Assembly: GCA_014925825.1 (NCBI GenBank)
Contig: JACGCK010000004.1
Span: forward strand, 496,001-560,000
Source of the DNA: Pholiota molesta
Lineage: Eukaryota > Basidiomycota > Agaricomycetes > Agaricales > Strophariaceae
Length of the DNA stretch: 64,000 nt
Direction of reading: 5' to 3'
The position numbers were made by a program, and so were the translations under genes. The notes beneath the pieces are model-generated. The model saw only the letters and a program-made list of their open reading frames with translations. It ran no database searches and was not told the DNA's origin. Below, one piece after another: positions 13,056-25,624 of the stretch; position 1 is the first letter of the stretch; each line of letters starts with the position of its first letter.

Positions 13056-13921
13056 AGGCCCAATAATTCGACACAACTTTGACCACACTATCACTCACAC
13101 AACTTTCTCTCTTGTTTCTCGGATCCCTGCCTTTGTGCCTGAGAGACTACATCGATTGCTTGCACGATAGACGAATTGTGAAGTTGCTATGCAAAGTGTT
13201 CAACTTGGATATTGATCGGACCTTGAGCCACATGTATTCCAAGGGTTATGTCGTATATTGGGGGGCTGCATTCCTCGCCATCCATACAACCTCGTTCTTC
13301 GGACTGGCACGTTCACGAATCTACACACACCACCCATCTTTTTAATTCCACTGCCCTGTTCTCAGCGTACTTACTTACCTTTCTATACCATCCGCTCTCC
13401 ATTTTTTCTGCTGTTTTGCGCAATACTTTCCACCTTGCATGAATACCGGCATTTCTAGCTTCATATTTTCCAAAATCTCCAAACTTCAGTCTCGACCCAA
13501 GTGCGATTCCCCTCTTTTGCGCCACAGTCCTTCCACTCTTTCATTATTTATCTGGTTTTCTGTTTCTGATGGTCTCTCAATCATCTTTTTTGCATCTTTC
13601 TCTTATAGGGGAGTAGAGAGAAAGTGAATATTAGGCGCGTGCTATTTTATTGTCTTCTATATGTTAGCGAGGCCTCATATCATTCCGAATTTGTAGGCCA
13701 AGGAAAATGATGACTACCAAGAACAAGTTGAACAATGTCTAACGAAATACAAGTGAAATAAATGGGTATCTGCTTTTGTATCATAATACGCTACATATAC
13801 AATTTCTTTGCAATTTCTTTGCTTCTGCCTTGTTTTGCATGAGAGAATGCCGTTAGAGCAGAAGGAAAAATGATAATAAAACATCCAAACAGATGGCAAA
13901 TAATGCAGTCTATGTATTCGT
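13056..13921. other. intergenic, 3' region of CDC55
   Basis: Pyrimidine- and T-rich sequence downstream of CDC55 with many short runs of T, typical of 3' untranslated and terminator sequence. Open frames here are composition artefacts. No RNA gene was recognised. Confidence 0.45.
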
Positions 13922-14189
13922 TCAGATTTCCCCAGAATCATGATCAAACGGAAGCAAATTGCGGGGCAGCGGAAGATAGTACGTCCTGGAACCTCCGAAA
14001 TAAGCAGATACAAACAATGTAATAGAACCAATGCCAAGCCCGTTTGCTAGTGCTGCTCACCACTACGAGTCACCGCCTGGCCGCTGTTCACCGTTGTCTA
14101 CCACAATTAACCGTATACCATCCAACTCACCTTGTGGACCGCTTGGAAGAAATTGTCTTCCTATTAAAGAAATTCTCGACAAACGCCAT
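13922..14189 (-). CDS. possible small single-span membrane protein
   Basis: A minus-strand ATG at 14189 opens a 59-base exon ending in a good donor (GTGAGT at 14130). A downstream segment ending in TGA at 13922 encodes a hydrophobic stretch (GLGIGSITLFVSAYFGG) and a protein-like tail (PLPRNLLPFDHDSGEI). The phase between the two parts does not match by one base with the acceptors I can see, so either an indel or a missed splice site is involved. The size and shape suggest a mitochondrial or ER small membrane protein, but I do not recognise it. Its start lies only 11 bases from the RED start on the other strand, which is very tight. Confidence 0.35.
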
Positions 14190-14200
14190 TTGAATAATTA

Positions 14201-15851
14201 ATGGATCAGGTTCGGCGCAACGAAACTCGAGATCTATTCAACTATTGATGTTTTGATATACAGGATTCCTTCAGACAACTTCTGCAAACACCTCGAACAA
14301 CTACTCCGTCAGTTCTCGGGGGTGGCTCGCGTCCGAGAATATCCTTAGCTCCGCCGCCGCCGAAAAAGTAGGTTCGTTGCCGCATTACTTTGACGGAATG
14401 CATATCTAATTATTTGTGAAGGAAGGCTGTGGATGCATCTCAGCCCGCTTTTAAACCAAGAAATGTGAAGAAGACACAGGAATCGAAGTATCGCGACCGT
14501 GCATCTGAGCGAAGGGTCGGCGATGGAAATGATTATGCACAGGTGCGTTGTATTTATTTGCCTTGGGCTCAAATTCACACCTCCGTTCTTATAACATGTT
14601 GTCTCCTCAGGTTGAAGCCGTTCTCGAGGACTTCGAGAGAAAGAATGCGGGCGAGGATAAGGATAAGGTAATATATTCTACGATGCAAAAACTCCTTACA
14701 ATGTATTCATTCATTGCCATAGGTAGAAGCACAACGCAAATACCTAGGCGGTGACAGTGAACATTCTATCCTCGTCAAAGGTCTTGATTTTGCCCTGCTT
14801 GAACAAAATAAAGCGCGGGCAGTGCTAACCAACGAAGACGTCGATGCTTTGGACGAGGCTTATATAGAAGCGTCATCTACCAGCCATCAGCAAGTTCCTA
14901 AGAAGCGTACCCGCGAGGACATTATCAGAGAGTTGAAGGAGGCGAGAGGTTCAAAAAAGCTAGAAAATGGAGCGGCGGCACCCAAAACTGCTGAGGAAGA
15001 AGCGCGGCTACTAGAAGAAGCCAAGCAAAAGGGGAAGTTCAAACCTATAGGATTTAAACCGATAGGCTCTGCATCGGAGGGCAAGAAAAGGAAAACTAAA
15101 ACGAACGATGCTGGTGCAGAGCAAAAGAAAAAGAAGAAAAGAAAAATAGAGGCTGAAGATGGATTAGAGAATAAGGATACTGTGGCTAGCACTTCAATGC
15201 TTCCACCCTCAGTTCCGGTGAAATCTAATGAAGCTCCTCAAGAAATCGAAGAACCATTCAACGATGACTTTGACATCTTCGCCGACGCAGGAGAGTATGA
15301 AGGCCTTAATTTCGACGACGATGATAAGGACGAAGCAGCCGCACCAAAACCTTCAAGTCGTGATCTCCAAGCACTAGATGAACCACCATCTTTAACTGCG
15401 CCCCGACGTTGGATACCCACCGATGACGAGCCTCTTCAAGCACCCCAACACCTGACAGCTGTATCATCGTCATCTACCGCACACTCTGAAAAATCTCGAC
15501 TGTCGCCTCCCAAAGAATCTCTCACCAGTGATGACGAGGACATGGAGGACGAACAACCCACTCGCCTTGTCCCTCTTTCTAGTTCTGCAATACCATCAAT
15601 AAAGGAGCTGTTAGCCATGGACAAAGCTGCCGGCTCACATGCGAAAAACAAGAAACGAAAAGATAAAAAGAAGGCAGGTGAAGGTGATCATGATGAGGAG
15701 CCAAAAAAGAAAAGCACAGAGGAGAAGGTCGATCGTGATTATAAAAGGTTGGTTTTACATACTAACTCTACCTCCCTCTGGCAACTAATTAATGGTACCT
15801 TCCAGGTTGAAGACATACACAGAAAAGAAAGCCGCTGCGGAAAACAAATAA
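14201..15851 (+). CDS. RED: RED/IK-type spliceosomal protein
   Basis: Six exons: 14201-14209 (only nine coding bases), 14264-14367, 14422-14542, 14611-14667, 14723-15747 and 15806-15851, giving 453 residues in one unbroken frame. The RED N-terminal signature is clear: SKYRDRASERRVGDGNDY, VEAVLEDFERKN, YLGGDSEHSILVKGLDFALL. The middle is lysine/glutamate-rich with acidic patches, and the end is basic. RED (IK; Smu2 in fission yeast) pairs with SMU1 in the spliceosomal B complex and helps splice short introns, which fits a genome full of 50-base introns. It converges with ZW10, whose stop is 97 bases away. Confidence 0.85.
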
Positions 15852-15948
15852 ATTAGTTAACAATCTGCTTTGTCATTGCTTATCATATGTTTTCATCTTT
15901 TCCGATTTGCAACGTATTGAATTAGACATAATCCAGAGGCAAAAGCAA

Positions 15949-18900
15949 CTAAGGAGATGTAGCAGATCGTTGACCAAGCACTTTGTTTATCGTGTTTGTC
16001 CGTAGTGGTGTATCCGCAAAGAGAGCCCGGAGAATGTTAACTATTTCGTCCACTTGGAAATCAACTAGGGCACCCTGCTCAAACAAGTATGTAATGTCTG
16101 CCAGTGAAGCCTCCTAAAAAATGTGAGTGTCATTCGTAAGTTGTTTTTATAAATGGTGGAGATCACGAACCAAGAGCTCGGAAAGATATGAAAACTTTAG
16201 CCAGCTTGGTACATAAGCAACAACAAATGAGGGCTATAAAGTGCATGGCAATTCGTCAAATACAAATATAACTTCAGAAAAAAACGGTACCAACTTCATT
16301 GGGATCCTCGCTGAAAAGACCTTCCATAGAGTTCAAAATTCGACACAGTTCGCTAAGCCTGTGGGACTCTATTTCTGGGATATCTGGCAAGGCCAATATA
16401 TCGCGGAGAATCCGCGACAAAGCTGCTTCCGCTACAGTTCCAATTGCGGTGTAGTACTTGGTCTTCGTAAGGATACCCTAAAGAATGAAGTTTAGTGATA
16501 CATGGGAAAGAAGGATCAAAAAATAAATTAGATATACCTTGAGCCGCTGTGCCAGTCGTTTTATGTGTTTCAGAGCTTCGTTGACTGCCATTTCACATTC
16601 ATCGTAGCGGTCTTGGTCTCCAGTATAAGCGAAACCTTGCGCGCCATTAGCAAGGATTGTGTCGACTTCCATGCATTGTCGTTCCTAAACCAGACAATCA
16701 GTAACATGATAAATAAAATTAGTGAACGGCCTCACCATTGTGTCTTCATACCAACTTTCCCCTAAAACCTGTAACCGGTGCCGACATTCCGTCAACTTTT
16801 CTTTCAAGGTCGGCTGTCCATAAATTGTATCTTCGACGCGCTGAACGCGCCTGCCATATATACACAACTGTTAGAAAATAGCATGGCCCTTTCAGGAGAC
16901 TTAAGCTCCTCTGCAAACTTGGTAGGATACACGGCTTGATAAAGGTCCAATATCGAAGATGCTGCTTGCAATAATATTGTCCCAGGTGCAGATATTTGAT
17001 CGTTCGAGGGCGAGCCAAATAAGTTTGAGGCGAAGAAGAGCTTGCTCTCGTCGATGACAATTTCCACCATCTTGATAATGCGTTTGCTTCTCTTGGGGAC
17101 TCTGTACATTTCCTTGGGCGCTATTGTGGTCATTACAGCCGCTGGTCGTTTTCCTGGATTGAGACGACTTGATTTTGGAGGAGGATTGTGTTCGGGTTGG
17201 TGGGGCGACGCTGGTGTAAAAGTGACATGGGGTTCAAGAGGTGGCGGAAGAGGAGATGGAGCGGGGGAATTTGAAACGGAGGAGTTACCATTGGCATGTC
17301 TCTTGTTCTTGGAAGCAAGTTTTTCTAACCGAGTAGCAGCTTTTGGGGACATTATGTTAGCAGGCGGAGAATGCGGAGTAGGTTCAGGTTCAGGGATTGG
17401 TTCGGTGTCTGGAGGATCTGACCACGGATCATCCCAAGCGCTTGTTTCTGGTATATCGTTCGCTGGAAGATCTTCCTCTTCATTCCAACCCCATGCATCA
17501 GTCGGGTCAGGCTCCGCATCCGTCGGTGTGTCTTTCTGTCAGTAGCTTTCGAGTCCGTTGGTGTTTGCACCTCGACCTCTGGCTCTGGCTCCAGTTCATC
17601 ATCGAACCCCCAGCCGTCTGCGGATTCATCTTCGGCAGCTGATGTTGCCGGTTCGTCTAAGCCCCAACCATCTGCAGAGCTATTCGTAACATCCGCCGTC
17701 ATTGGCTCATCCAAGCCCCATGCATCTTCTTGGACTCCTCAGCGTCCGCCTGGAAGGGAATAACGCTCGGCAGAGATGTTTCCGGTCCACCTTCACTGAA
17801 AGCCTCGAAGGTGTCATTTGGATCCTCTGCTTCCATTATCTCCTTCCGAGCAAGTTCGAGGATTTCAATTCGCCGTCGGCGTTCGTAATGTCCAGAAACA
17901 CCGTCTGACCAAGCTTTGATAGAGCCCTCATTCCGATCGCTTTCCAGTAATTTACTGACATCCTTTTCTTCAAACACCACGGCGCATTTCAGTAGGTTGA
18001 GATACGAGGGCAAAAGACCAAAGGAAGAAGGCAACGCAGGTATGAGCAGGTTGTTCAGGACGCTAGTTGTGATGGGCTTGCTGAGAGAACGCGTAAGGTG
18101 AGTAGCATCGTTAGGTGGTAGATGTGGAAATATTTGCGAGTACAAAAATTCCAAGATCGTCGAAATATTGTTCAAACGCGAGCTCAAGTCTTCGTTGTTC
18201 GGAGGTGCCGGAATGAGGGAAAGTTTGGCTTCATGAGTCAGTGAAGATTCAATGAAAACAGCGTATGGTTGCTTGAGCACGTGGTCCACAAAATAGGCCA
18301 GTACGTCTCTTCGAAAGGTGGAGAGATGATTTGATAATGAAGGAGGAGACAGGGAATGTAGAACAGAAGGAAGTCGGAGCATTGTTTGGGATTGGCGAAC
18401 TAACAAGCACTTCAGTCCGACAATCGATATCCAGAACCTTAAGAAAAGTTGCACACCTTGAACGGTATTGTATATTCGAATCTCCGTTGGCGAAATGATG
18501 ATACTTCTTGAGAAAGCATCACTAAGTTGATCTTGTACCCATGCCTTGGTAGAATTGAATTTATTCTGCAAGACGACATTGATTCTGAGTATCCTTCACT
18601 TGCAAGTATGCAAGAGGCATACCATACCTTGTAATCCAATGCTACATTCGTCTGTCGGAGAAATTGTGGCATTTTCTCAAGCAATCCTTCGATGCCTCGA
18701 ATGGCAGTGACTGCATCCGGTAAATCGCCTTCTTGAACGAGCGCGACGAGTGATGTGTATTCTTTTCTACACCGTGACAGATAGTCAAGACCTTCGTATA
18801 TAGCTTCTGTATCAGAGGCTTCTTGAAGCAGAGCCGAATGCCTCTTCAAGGTGTTTAATAGAGTTGGGACGAGCCCTGTCTAAAATGTTTACTTTCAAGT

Positions 18901-19302
18901 AGTGATCAATTATATTTGGCGTGTTACGCACCTCTGAATCGGATATTGTAGTGTCAAGTTCATTCACTCGGAACGTAAGTGATTCCATACGGCTCTGCAC
19001 AGATTTCGAAACTTCGAGTTGACGACTGAATGTTGGAAGGTCGGTTTGTATACGGTCATGTATGCGTTGCTATATCATTAAACGAGGCGTATTAATCTAA
19101 TGTCAGTAGCTCAGCTCAATCAGGGACCAGCCAGACGCACTTTGGTTGCTTGAATAGATTCGTCTAACTCACGAATCCAAGAAGCCGCTAAAGATGAGTT
19201 CAGCGTATCCTTTGTGGCTGCATCCACTTTGTACAAGATCTTGGACGAGACATCCACTGGTATAGCCCGCTTAGGAAGATGATCTGGTACGGGAAAGGCC
19301 AT
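15949..19302 (-). CDS. ZW10: ZW10/Dsl1 ER-tethering and kinetochore protein
   Basis: Nine exons from 19302 down to 15949, including one long exon (18399-16736), about 961 residues. The N-terminal coiled-coil region (ESIQATKQRIHDRIQTDL, then SRMESLTFRVNELD) and the C-terminal RWD-like end (SLADITYLFEQGALVDF and EIVNILRALFAD) match ZW10. Family role: tethering of COPI vesicles at the ER as part of the Dsl1/NRZ complex and, in animals, checkpoint signalling at kinetochores. The middle holds an acidic segment with repeated tryptophan motifs (DAWGLDEP, DGWGLDEP, DGWGFDDE, DAWGWNEE, AWDDPWSD), resembling the Dsl1 lasso that binds coatomer. Three one-base frame breaks (near 17735, 17540 and 16856) interrupt the long exon; the total length fits three missing bases. 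It is head-to-head with EMC5, with 176 bases between starts. Confidence 0.85.
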
Positions 19303-19478
19303 TTTAGCACTGCAGCATAGGCAGAAAGTCTGGGAGAATGTGGTGGTTTGGAGGCAACAGGATCGGAGTGTTAACTCACAGTGGGCGTGGCTTGACCAGG
19401 TAATAACCACGTGGACGCGTAGCAGAGGCGACGTCACTGTCAATGTTACTTCTGACACTCAACCACATCTAATAATCC

Positions 19479-20002
19479 ATGCTGGGACGTATATTCCTCC
19501 TCCTGGCCACCCTAGGCATCTTTCACGGTACGTTTCTATTCCTTCAGGCTTACAATGCAATCTGACGCTCATTTGTAGCCGCGTATTCAACATACGAACG
19601 TGCGCGCACCCAATGCTGACCCTCTGGTCCATCACCTAACTCGTTGCATTGAACAGATCTTTCCTATCTCAAGGCCCTTGAGCGACCAGAAGGGCCCATT
19701 CCCCAAGAGGTCAGTATGACGATGATACTTGTAGAATCATATGCTAATTAGTTTACCGTTCAGATTGTTTTGGAAACCTTCCTTTCGCTATTCTTGGGGA
19801 TTCTTGGCGCCTGCCTGAACACTCCAGCATTGAAAGAGATAACATGGTCCAGTGAAATGAGAAAGCAGTACGAATATTTTTTTCCCATATTATAACCATT
19901 CTCACTTCGGCTTGTAGTAAAATAGATGAAATGGACTCCAGGCTCGGTTTCGCCACCTATGTCAATCGAGGAAAGCAAATATTATCCAAGCCAAAAAGCT
20001 AA
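19479..20002 (+). CDS. EMC5: ER membrane complex subunit 5 (MMgT family)
   Basis: Five exons, 19479-19527, 19579-19599, 19657-19709, 19764-19867 and 19918-20002, encode 103 residues with all phases matching. The protein begins with a hydrophobic span (MLGRIFLLLATLGIFH), continues with SYLKALERPEGPIPQ, a second hydrophobic span (IVLETFLSLFLGILGA), and the family ending RLGFATYVNRGKQIL. This layout and length are those of EMC5/MMgT. In the cell, EMC5 is part of the ER membrane complex, which inserts tail-anchored and multipass proteins; MMgT was also described as a magnesium transporter. It shares an intergenic region with ZW10, and both products act at the ER. Confidence 0.88.
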
Positions 20003-20801
20003 ACTTCCCAATATCATTTTTATTCACTTCTTTGTTGTGCATTGAATTTTGGCAACTGCTCTGCATCGCTGTATCCTCGGCTGATCTCAAAATATCAAAA
20101 GATATTATGAACCCTCTATTTTTATGGCTAAAACTATCCGCGTCGAATGTCACCAAGTGTTCTATCCCCAGCCAGATTTTCTTCCAAAATGGACCCCTTG
20201 AAGCAGTGTGTTTTTCTTCGGCTGCGATCGTCGCGGCGGTTGGTGGAGAACGAACGACAAGGGTACAAGTACTCCAACCCCCAAACATCTGATACTTACA
20301 TCCATATATACGAAGAAGTAGGGATTCCCTTGGGTCTTTACGAAGTATACATATGGGCCCTTGAAATCTTATCGAAGACATGTTTTCGAATTCGATTAGA
20401 TCGGAAGGGTATCCTCCCTCGCATTACAATTGTAAAACCGGTTGACTTGTTTTTGGTCGGAAGAAGTACTAGTAGTACAGGCTAGAGGCATGGTCTGTCA
20501 GAATAACCCCTTGCAATGCTCGCAAATCGTCCATCTTGTGTTAGTAAGGGAAATCAGTAATCAGTAATGTCTCGAAAGTGTGCTTGAAGCGTGCCAGCCG
20601 TCAGCGGCGTGTACAGCGCGGCTGCATTTTTAGCGTGTAAAAAATAAGCTCTGCCGCAGTGCATCAAGGCGCCTGGAGCGTGGCGACTTCCATACATCTT
20701 AGCAAATTCTGCCCCGCCGGCTCTTGACTAAACTACTATCTGGATTTCACTTTCTTTGCATCAGGACCCCATTTGACACAATTAACTGCTTTCTCTCTCT
20801 G
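20003..20801. other. intergenic, nothing recognised
   Basis: About 800 bases between EMC5 and the zinc transporter, both on the plus strand. It includes the 3' flank of EMC5 and the promoter of the transporter. Open frames on both strands lack conserved features or splice support. No TATA box, repeat or RNA gene stands out. Confidence 0.45.
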
Positions 20802-22752
20802 ATGAAGAACACGACAAAGTTAGGAATTGTACTCGCGATTAGTATCGCGTTCTTCGGCGCCGAAATAGCAGGTAGGAAGTTGGCTGCGTCATGATGGTGG
20901 CCCTTTCCGCCCTTTTCCGCCTTTGCTCCGACTGTCTATCGAGCAAGAGATGCTGATTTGAAAGCTTGAATTACAGTCGGCTTCAAGACGAAGAGCCTTG
21001 CTCTCATTGCAGACGCAGTTCGTCATTATCCATTCATTTCCGGGATGATCAGAGACTAATGCACATGGGTGCTTTTTCTACAAAGTTCCATTATCTCAAT
21101 GTAAGCCAAATTTATTCCACTCCATACATCCCATTAACGATAACGCTCTCATAGGACATCGTGGCATAGTACATTCGTTCATATATTTCTCGTTGGATAA
21201 GCAATGATTGAAATTTTTATTTCAAACCAGTGCAATTGCATTTACTGCAGCCTACGTACGTCTGACGTCTCATACCGACTTCCTCGCTGTTGATACATGT
21301 TACATTTAAACAGCTTCAGGAACGTGGTCAACATGTAAGTAGACTACGCATGAACCGCGTGTTTCTGTCGGTTTTGACTTTCGTGTTCCTTCAGACGCAT
21401 AGCTTCACATACGCTTTTCATCGCGCCGAGCTCGTCGGTATGAATTTTAAAATTCCAGGCAGTGAATTTATGCCCTGAATCATATTGAAACGTTGCGTAG
21501 GCGCCTTTTTCAACGGCGTGTTTCTTTTGGCATTGGCACTGTCAATATGTCTCCAGTCGCTTGAGCGATTCGTCCATGTGCAAGTCGTGGATTCACCCAA
21601 ACTAGTGCTCATAATTGGTTCGATCGGCTTGCTCCTGAATATCATCAGCGCCTTCGTAGTACACGGTAAGTGTTCATGGATGAATAATGTGGATAAAGAT
21701 GACAGAACAAATTACTTCCCTCGCAGACCACCATGGACACGGACACGGCCATGGTCATGCGGATGTGGTAAATGATGCTATAGAATTAACATCGAATCCC
21801 CAAAGGGACTTAATTGTAAAGATATCATTACTCTGCATTCAAATGTTTTCTGAAATATCTGACTCCAGCACGCGACTCACAACCATAGAGTAGACCCGCC
21901 GGTCACTACAGCGCAGCACAATCTCGGCCTTGTTGGTGTGCTTGTACACCTTCTTGGTGATGCCATGAATAGTATGTTAACTTCCATTTTGACACTGCAC
22001 ATCAATGGTATTCAAGTCCGCTACTACCCTCAGATATTGGTGTTATTGTTGCTGCTGTGATTTTCATCAAACTAACGTCCCCAAAACGTTTCTACGCAGA
22101 CCCTGCGGTCTCATTAGCAATTAGTTTTGTCATATTCGCAAGCGCAATTCCAATGAGTGAGCAACCTCTTTTTCTATTCTAGAACAAGTCATCAATTTTT
22201 GCTTCTGTAGCTCTGAAGTCGGGCAGAATTTTGCTTGAAGCTTCTCCGATCTACTTGGATCTCGCGAAAGTGAAAGAGGACCTTTTGTCGGTCTGTAAAT
22301 TCACACCTTATCGACTGTGGCCAGCTATAATTAACCACCGCAGATCCCAAATGTACTTGCTGTCCATGATCTGCATGTATGGCATCTATCGCAATCGTAA
22401 GTGGACCACCCTCGATCTCTGACACGATAACGGTTATTCCGCAAAAGAAAAAGTGCAATGTATTTAACATCGATTTAGGGTTATTCTAGGTTCTCTTCAC
22501 GTCTGTGTTCCGCTTGGAACATCAATGGAACAATGGGAAAAGACTGAGCGCTCTCTGCAACATTGTTTCGAAGAATACGGCGTCAGCCATGTTACAATTT
22601 CGCCGGAAACATACAGGGACTTCCAGACCCTTAGCGCTTCTTCTATGGAAGACATGAAAACTGGGTGTCGGCTACCTTCTAATGACGACTTTGGTTGTGC
22701 CGTCAGTGATTTAAAGAAAAGAAGTGTTCCAACCTCTACCTCTAACGCTTGA
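20802..22752 (+). CDS. ZRC1: cation diffusion facilitator zinc transporter (Zrc1/Cot1-like)
   Basis: Fourteen exons, several tiny (21086-21100, 15 bases; 21155-21168, 14 bases), sum to 371 residues with no frame break. Six membrane spans are visible. The transport site is formed by H and D pairs in span 2 (IADAFHYLND) and span 5 (VHLLGDAMN). A histidine-rich cytosolic loop (HHGHGHGHGH) sits between spans 4 and 5. The C-terminal domain has the conserved LAVHDLHVWHLSQS and VTISPE. Family role: proton-coupled export of zinc from the cytosol into the vacuole for detoxification and storage. The acceptor before the last exon was chosen at 22478, because the downstream CTAG at 22488-22489 would break the frame. 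Confidence 0.92.
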
Positions 22753-25545
22753 CATGGGCGTTCATGGTTCACTGCTCGGGAAGTCAAGGTCTCTGATAGA
22801 TGACAAACCCATTTTATAGCTCATGATCAGGCTGGAATCTGTATGTATGAATTGGGACCATTGTATTCAGGTGTATCTTCGTCGCGTCCTTAACCCGTGT
22901 ATACATAGTTCCTAGATAGGCTATATATGACATACTCAAGAGTTGTTGATGACTTTCAAACCTTCCGGTACTCTGGGGTGACGTGCTATCAGAATTGTGT
23001 GGTGGAACCGATTGTCAATTTAAAGTATCTGTCTCTAAGAGGGAATGTGTATGTATGGTACAAATCTTCTTATTGTGATAACTAAATTCGCTTATAGCAA
23101 AGAATGGAGGGACTAGCACCATACGACACTCGCCACTAATCCAACCCCTGATCACATAGTTCTTGTGCGTAAGTTGTCAAATGTCAAATGATACAGACAA
23201 CGAATACACTTTTAGGATTGAGGGTTGCGGTCGTTATGACAAGGAAGAAGATTCTGTTCGCTGCCGGATCACAGAAGATAAGTGGCCAGCGCTGGCGGTG
23301 GTCAGAAGGACCTTAAGTATCCCCAGCGGCCAGCGTGGGTTCCGGTGGAGAACATTATATGAACGTGGGCGATATGGACGCGGAGAATGCCACGCGAGGA
23401 GAGAGGTCGCATTTTTTCTCGAATTTGAGGACGGAGGATTGGCTGCGAGGGAAAAGGCGAAAAGCGCCGTTGTGACTTCGGACGGAGGAACCTCGTTCAA
23501 CGAGGCTGATACAGCTCTTCCTAGCTGTTTTCCTGATGTCACGGCTTGCCCATTTCGGAACATCTCTCTTGGAATGGGGATACTATTCCGAGATACTCAG
23601 GATAACGCCATGATCGGCACCGTTTGATAGCGTCTTAAGTCTGTCAAAGGAAATGGGAAGGACACGCAGTGTGGGGTAGAATCTCGTGAAGGAACTGCGC
23701 AATCAATCGCAAGGCGAAAATATAGGACCTGGTAACAAGTGGTCCCTCGATAGAAGTCACCAGAGTTAGTAAGTTAGAATGAAGATCTGACACAAGATGA
23801 AATCAGAACCCTGAATGAAGCCGAAGGAGATCGTGCTGGTGACAATTGGGCCCTATGGTTCCTTCTTCTCTCAGCAATGGAGGTTTTTGGGCAGCAACAT
23901 CGCCGAAGAGGTGTATTGCAGCTGAGCCTAGACGCGAATGTGTACCCACGGCGTATTTTCATTCCGAGAGATGGCTTGGAAATTCGGATAGTTGACGAGA
24001 TACCGACTAAGAGGAAAGGGAGGGGAGATCTAATAAGAATGTCGAATTTCCGACGGTTCATTTGGCTGCTGTAGCTCGAGGACCCGTTGGGGTAGTGGGA
24101 CCATCCACCCCGATAAGAAACTCGATTTCAAACCATTCGCCATCGATTCGTTTCGATATTACCGAGTTTAGGAAGCAGTTTGATACGTGGCTATGCCAAC
24201 TCCCGATCTTGGTGTACGTTGCAAAAATTTTAGTAAGAAACTTGAGATGGATTCAGTCGGTCCTCCTAGTCGTGCCGGTCCATTGCGTTAGGCTTACGAG
24301 ATGAAATGCTGCACCAGTTGGAGAATTAATATAATGTTGAACACAATGGTAATAATAGACGACAAGCGGCTTTTGGAGTGCATAAGCGCACGCGGATGAG
24401 CATTCTGCATATCACCTCCGATGATTTTGGGGAGTGACTTGCAAACGGAGTGGGGGAGGTATAGTCGGAGAGTCGCGAAAGGCTGTGGAGAGGGGGAGGC
24501 TATGGCGGACATGAGGCAATCGCAGCAAGGTTGTAATGTATCTGTACGACCTCGAGGCAGAGACCAAGGTCTTTTGGTGCAACGTGTTGGGTCACGCGTT
24601 GGGGAGACCAGGCCAACATGTGGCATACGCGGTCCCAGAATCTGAGCGAAATGAGAGCGGATGTCAATTAGTGGGTCTCCGAGACCTCGTTTGGGTGACC
24701 TTACTGGTCTTCAACGGGCAAAATCGAATGGATCCTGACTGATCCGGGGGGGAAAAAAACTATGAATTCGAGAAAAATGAGATATGTCAAGTAATTAAAA
24801 TTGGTATTACGCACATATCTTAGCATTCAGTATTCATGACAGTCAAGTTCTCGGCATCGATTGTTTAGTATGAGGCAATTAAACCTTTTGCTTGAGTCAT
24901 AGAGGAGAATCGTATGACCTGCACTTGCAACGAAAACGATGCTGCGCGAGAGGAAGGTGTAAAACCCGGCAGAACCGGAAGATTCCCCGAGTCAAAAATT
25001 TACTAGGATTGCGGTATGTTTTTAGCCGCCACGCAAAATTCCGCATAGAATACTGTAGAAATGTCGACATTGGCAGGCAAACTCGAAGCGTTCGCTTTCA
25101 GATTTAGGTTTCGAGTTTGGGTTGGGTCGAAGCGCGTATGAGGTTGCAAGGCAAGCTCCGGCTGATTACGGCTGATAAAAGTGAGTGGGTATCTGGGTAA
25201 TTTGACGGTCATAGCAAGGATAGCCACGAGGGTTTGGGCCTCGGCAATGAGAGGGGAATGAGGACCATTTGCGGTAATATGTTTCATGTCGCGAACAATA
25301 GTATTTTGGCAAGGGTTATCGGACGGCGCCCTGTGGTGCGGGCGCGGGTGGGAGCAACGAGGGAGGCGTCGGAAATGAGAAAAAGAGGAGGGCCGACAGA
25401 GCACTGCTATGTTGTGGCACGTGACCGGATCCGGTAATTGGATACGCGCCCGATTTGGAAGGGTGGATCTGGGATTGGGAAGCTGTGCCCGATCGTGTTC
25501 TCGAGTACTCCTTTGACAAACCACCGCTGCCCAACCTCCGAGCCC
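22753..25545. other. long gene-poor interval
   Basis: About 2.8 kb with no gene I can support, the largest gap in the window. It includes the 3' flank of the zinc transporter and the upstream region of the Zn2Cys6 factor. A plus-strand open frame at 23163-23627 (154 codons) faces an equally long antisense frame and shows no domain or splice evidence. Local GC-rich patches near 23.2-23.6 and 25.3 kb differ from AT-rich flanks, which could mark a decayed gene or long promoter. Confidence 0.45.
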
Positions 25546-25552
25546 TATAAAA
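25546..25552 (+). promoter_or_regulatory. TATA box of the Zn2Cys6 factor
   Basis: TATAAAA lies 73 bases before the ATG at 25625, a normal spacing for a fungal core promoter with a short leader. It follows a pyrimidine-rich stretch. Inferred from sequence only. Confidence 0.5.
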
Positions 25553-25624
25553 TGCCTCTCTTGCATTCTGTTCCTTGCCCAATTGATCCGTCCAGGCGCC
25601 CTCTTTTCTCTTCACGTCCTGGCG

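Noticed and set aside
23163..23627. 154-codon plus-strand open frame
   Set aside because: No recognisable domain, and an antisense frame of similar length overlaps it; kept only as part of the gene-poor interval.
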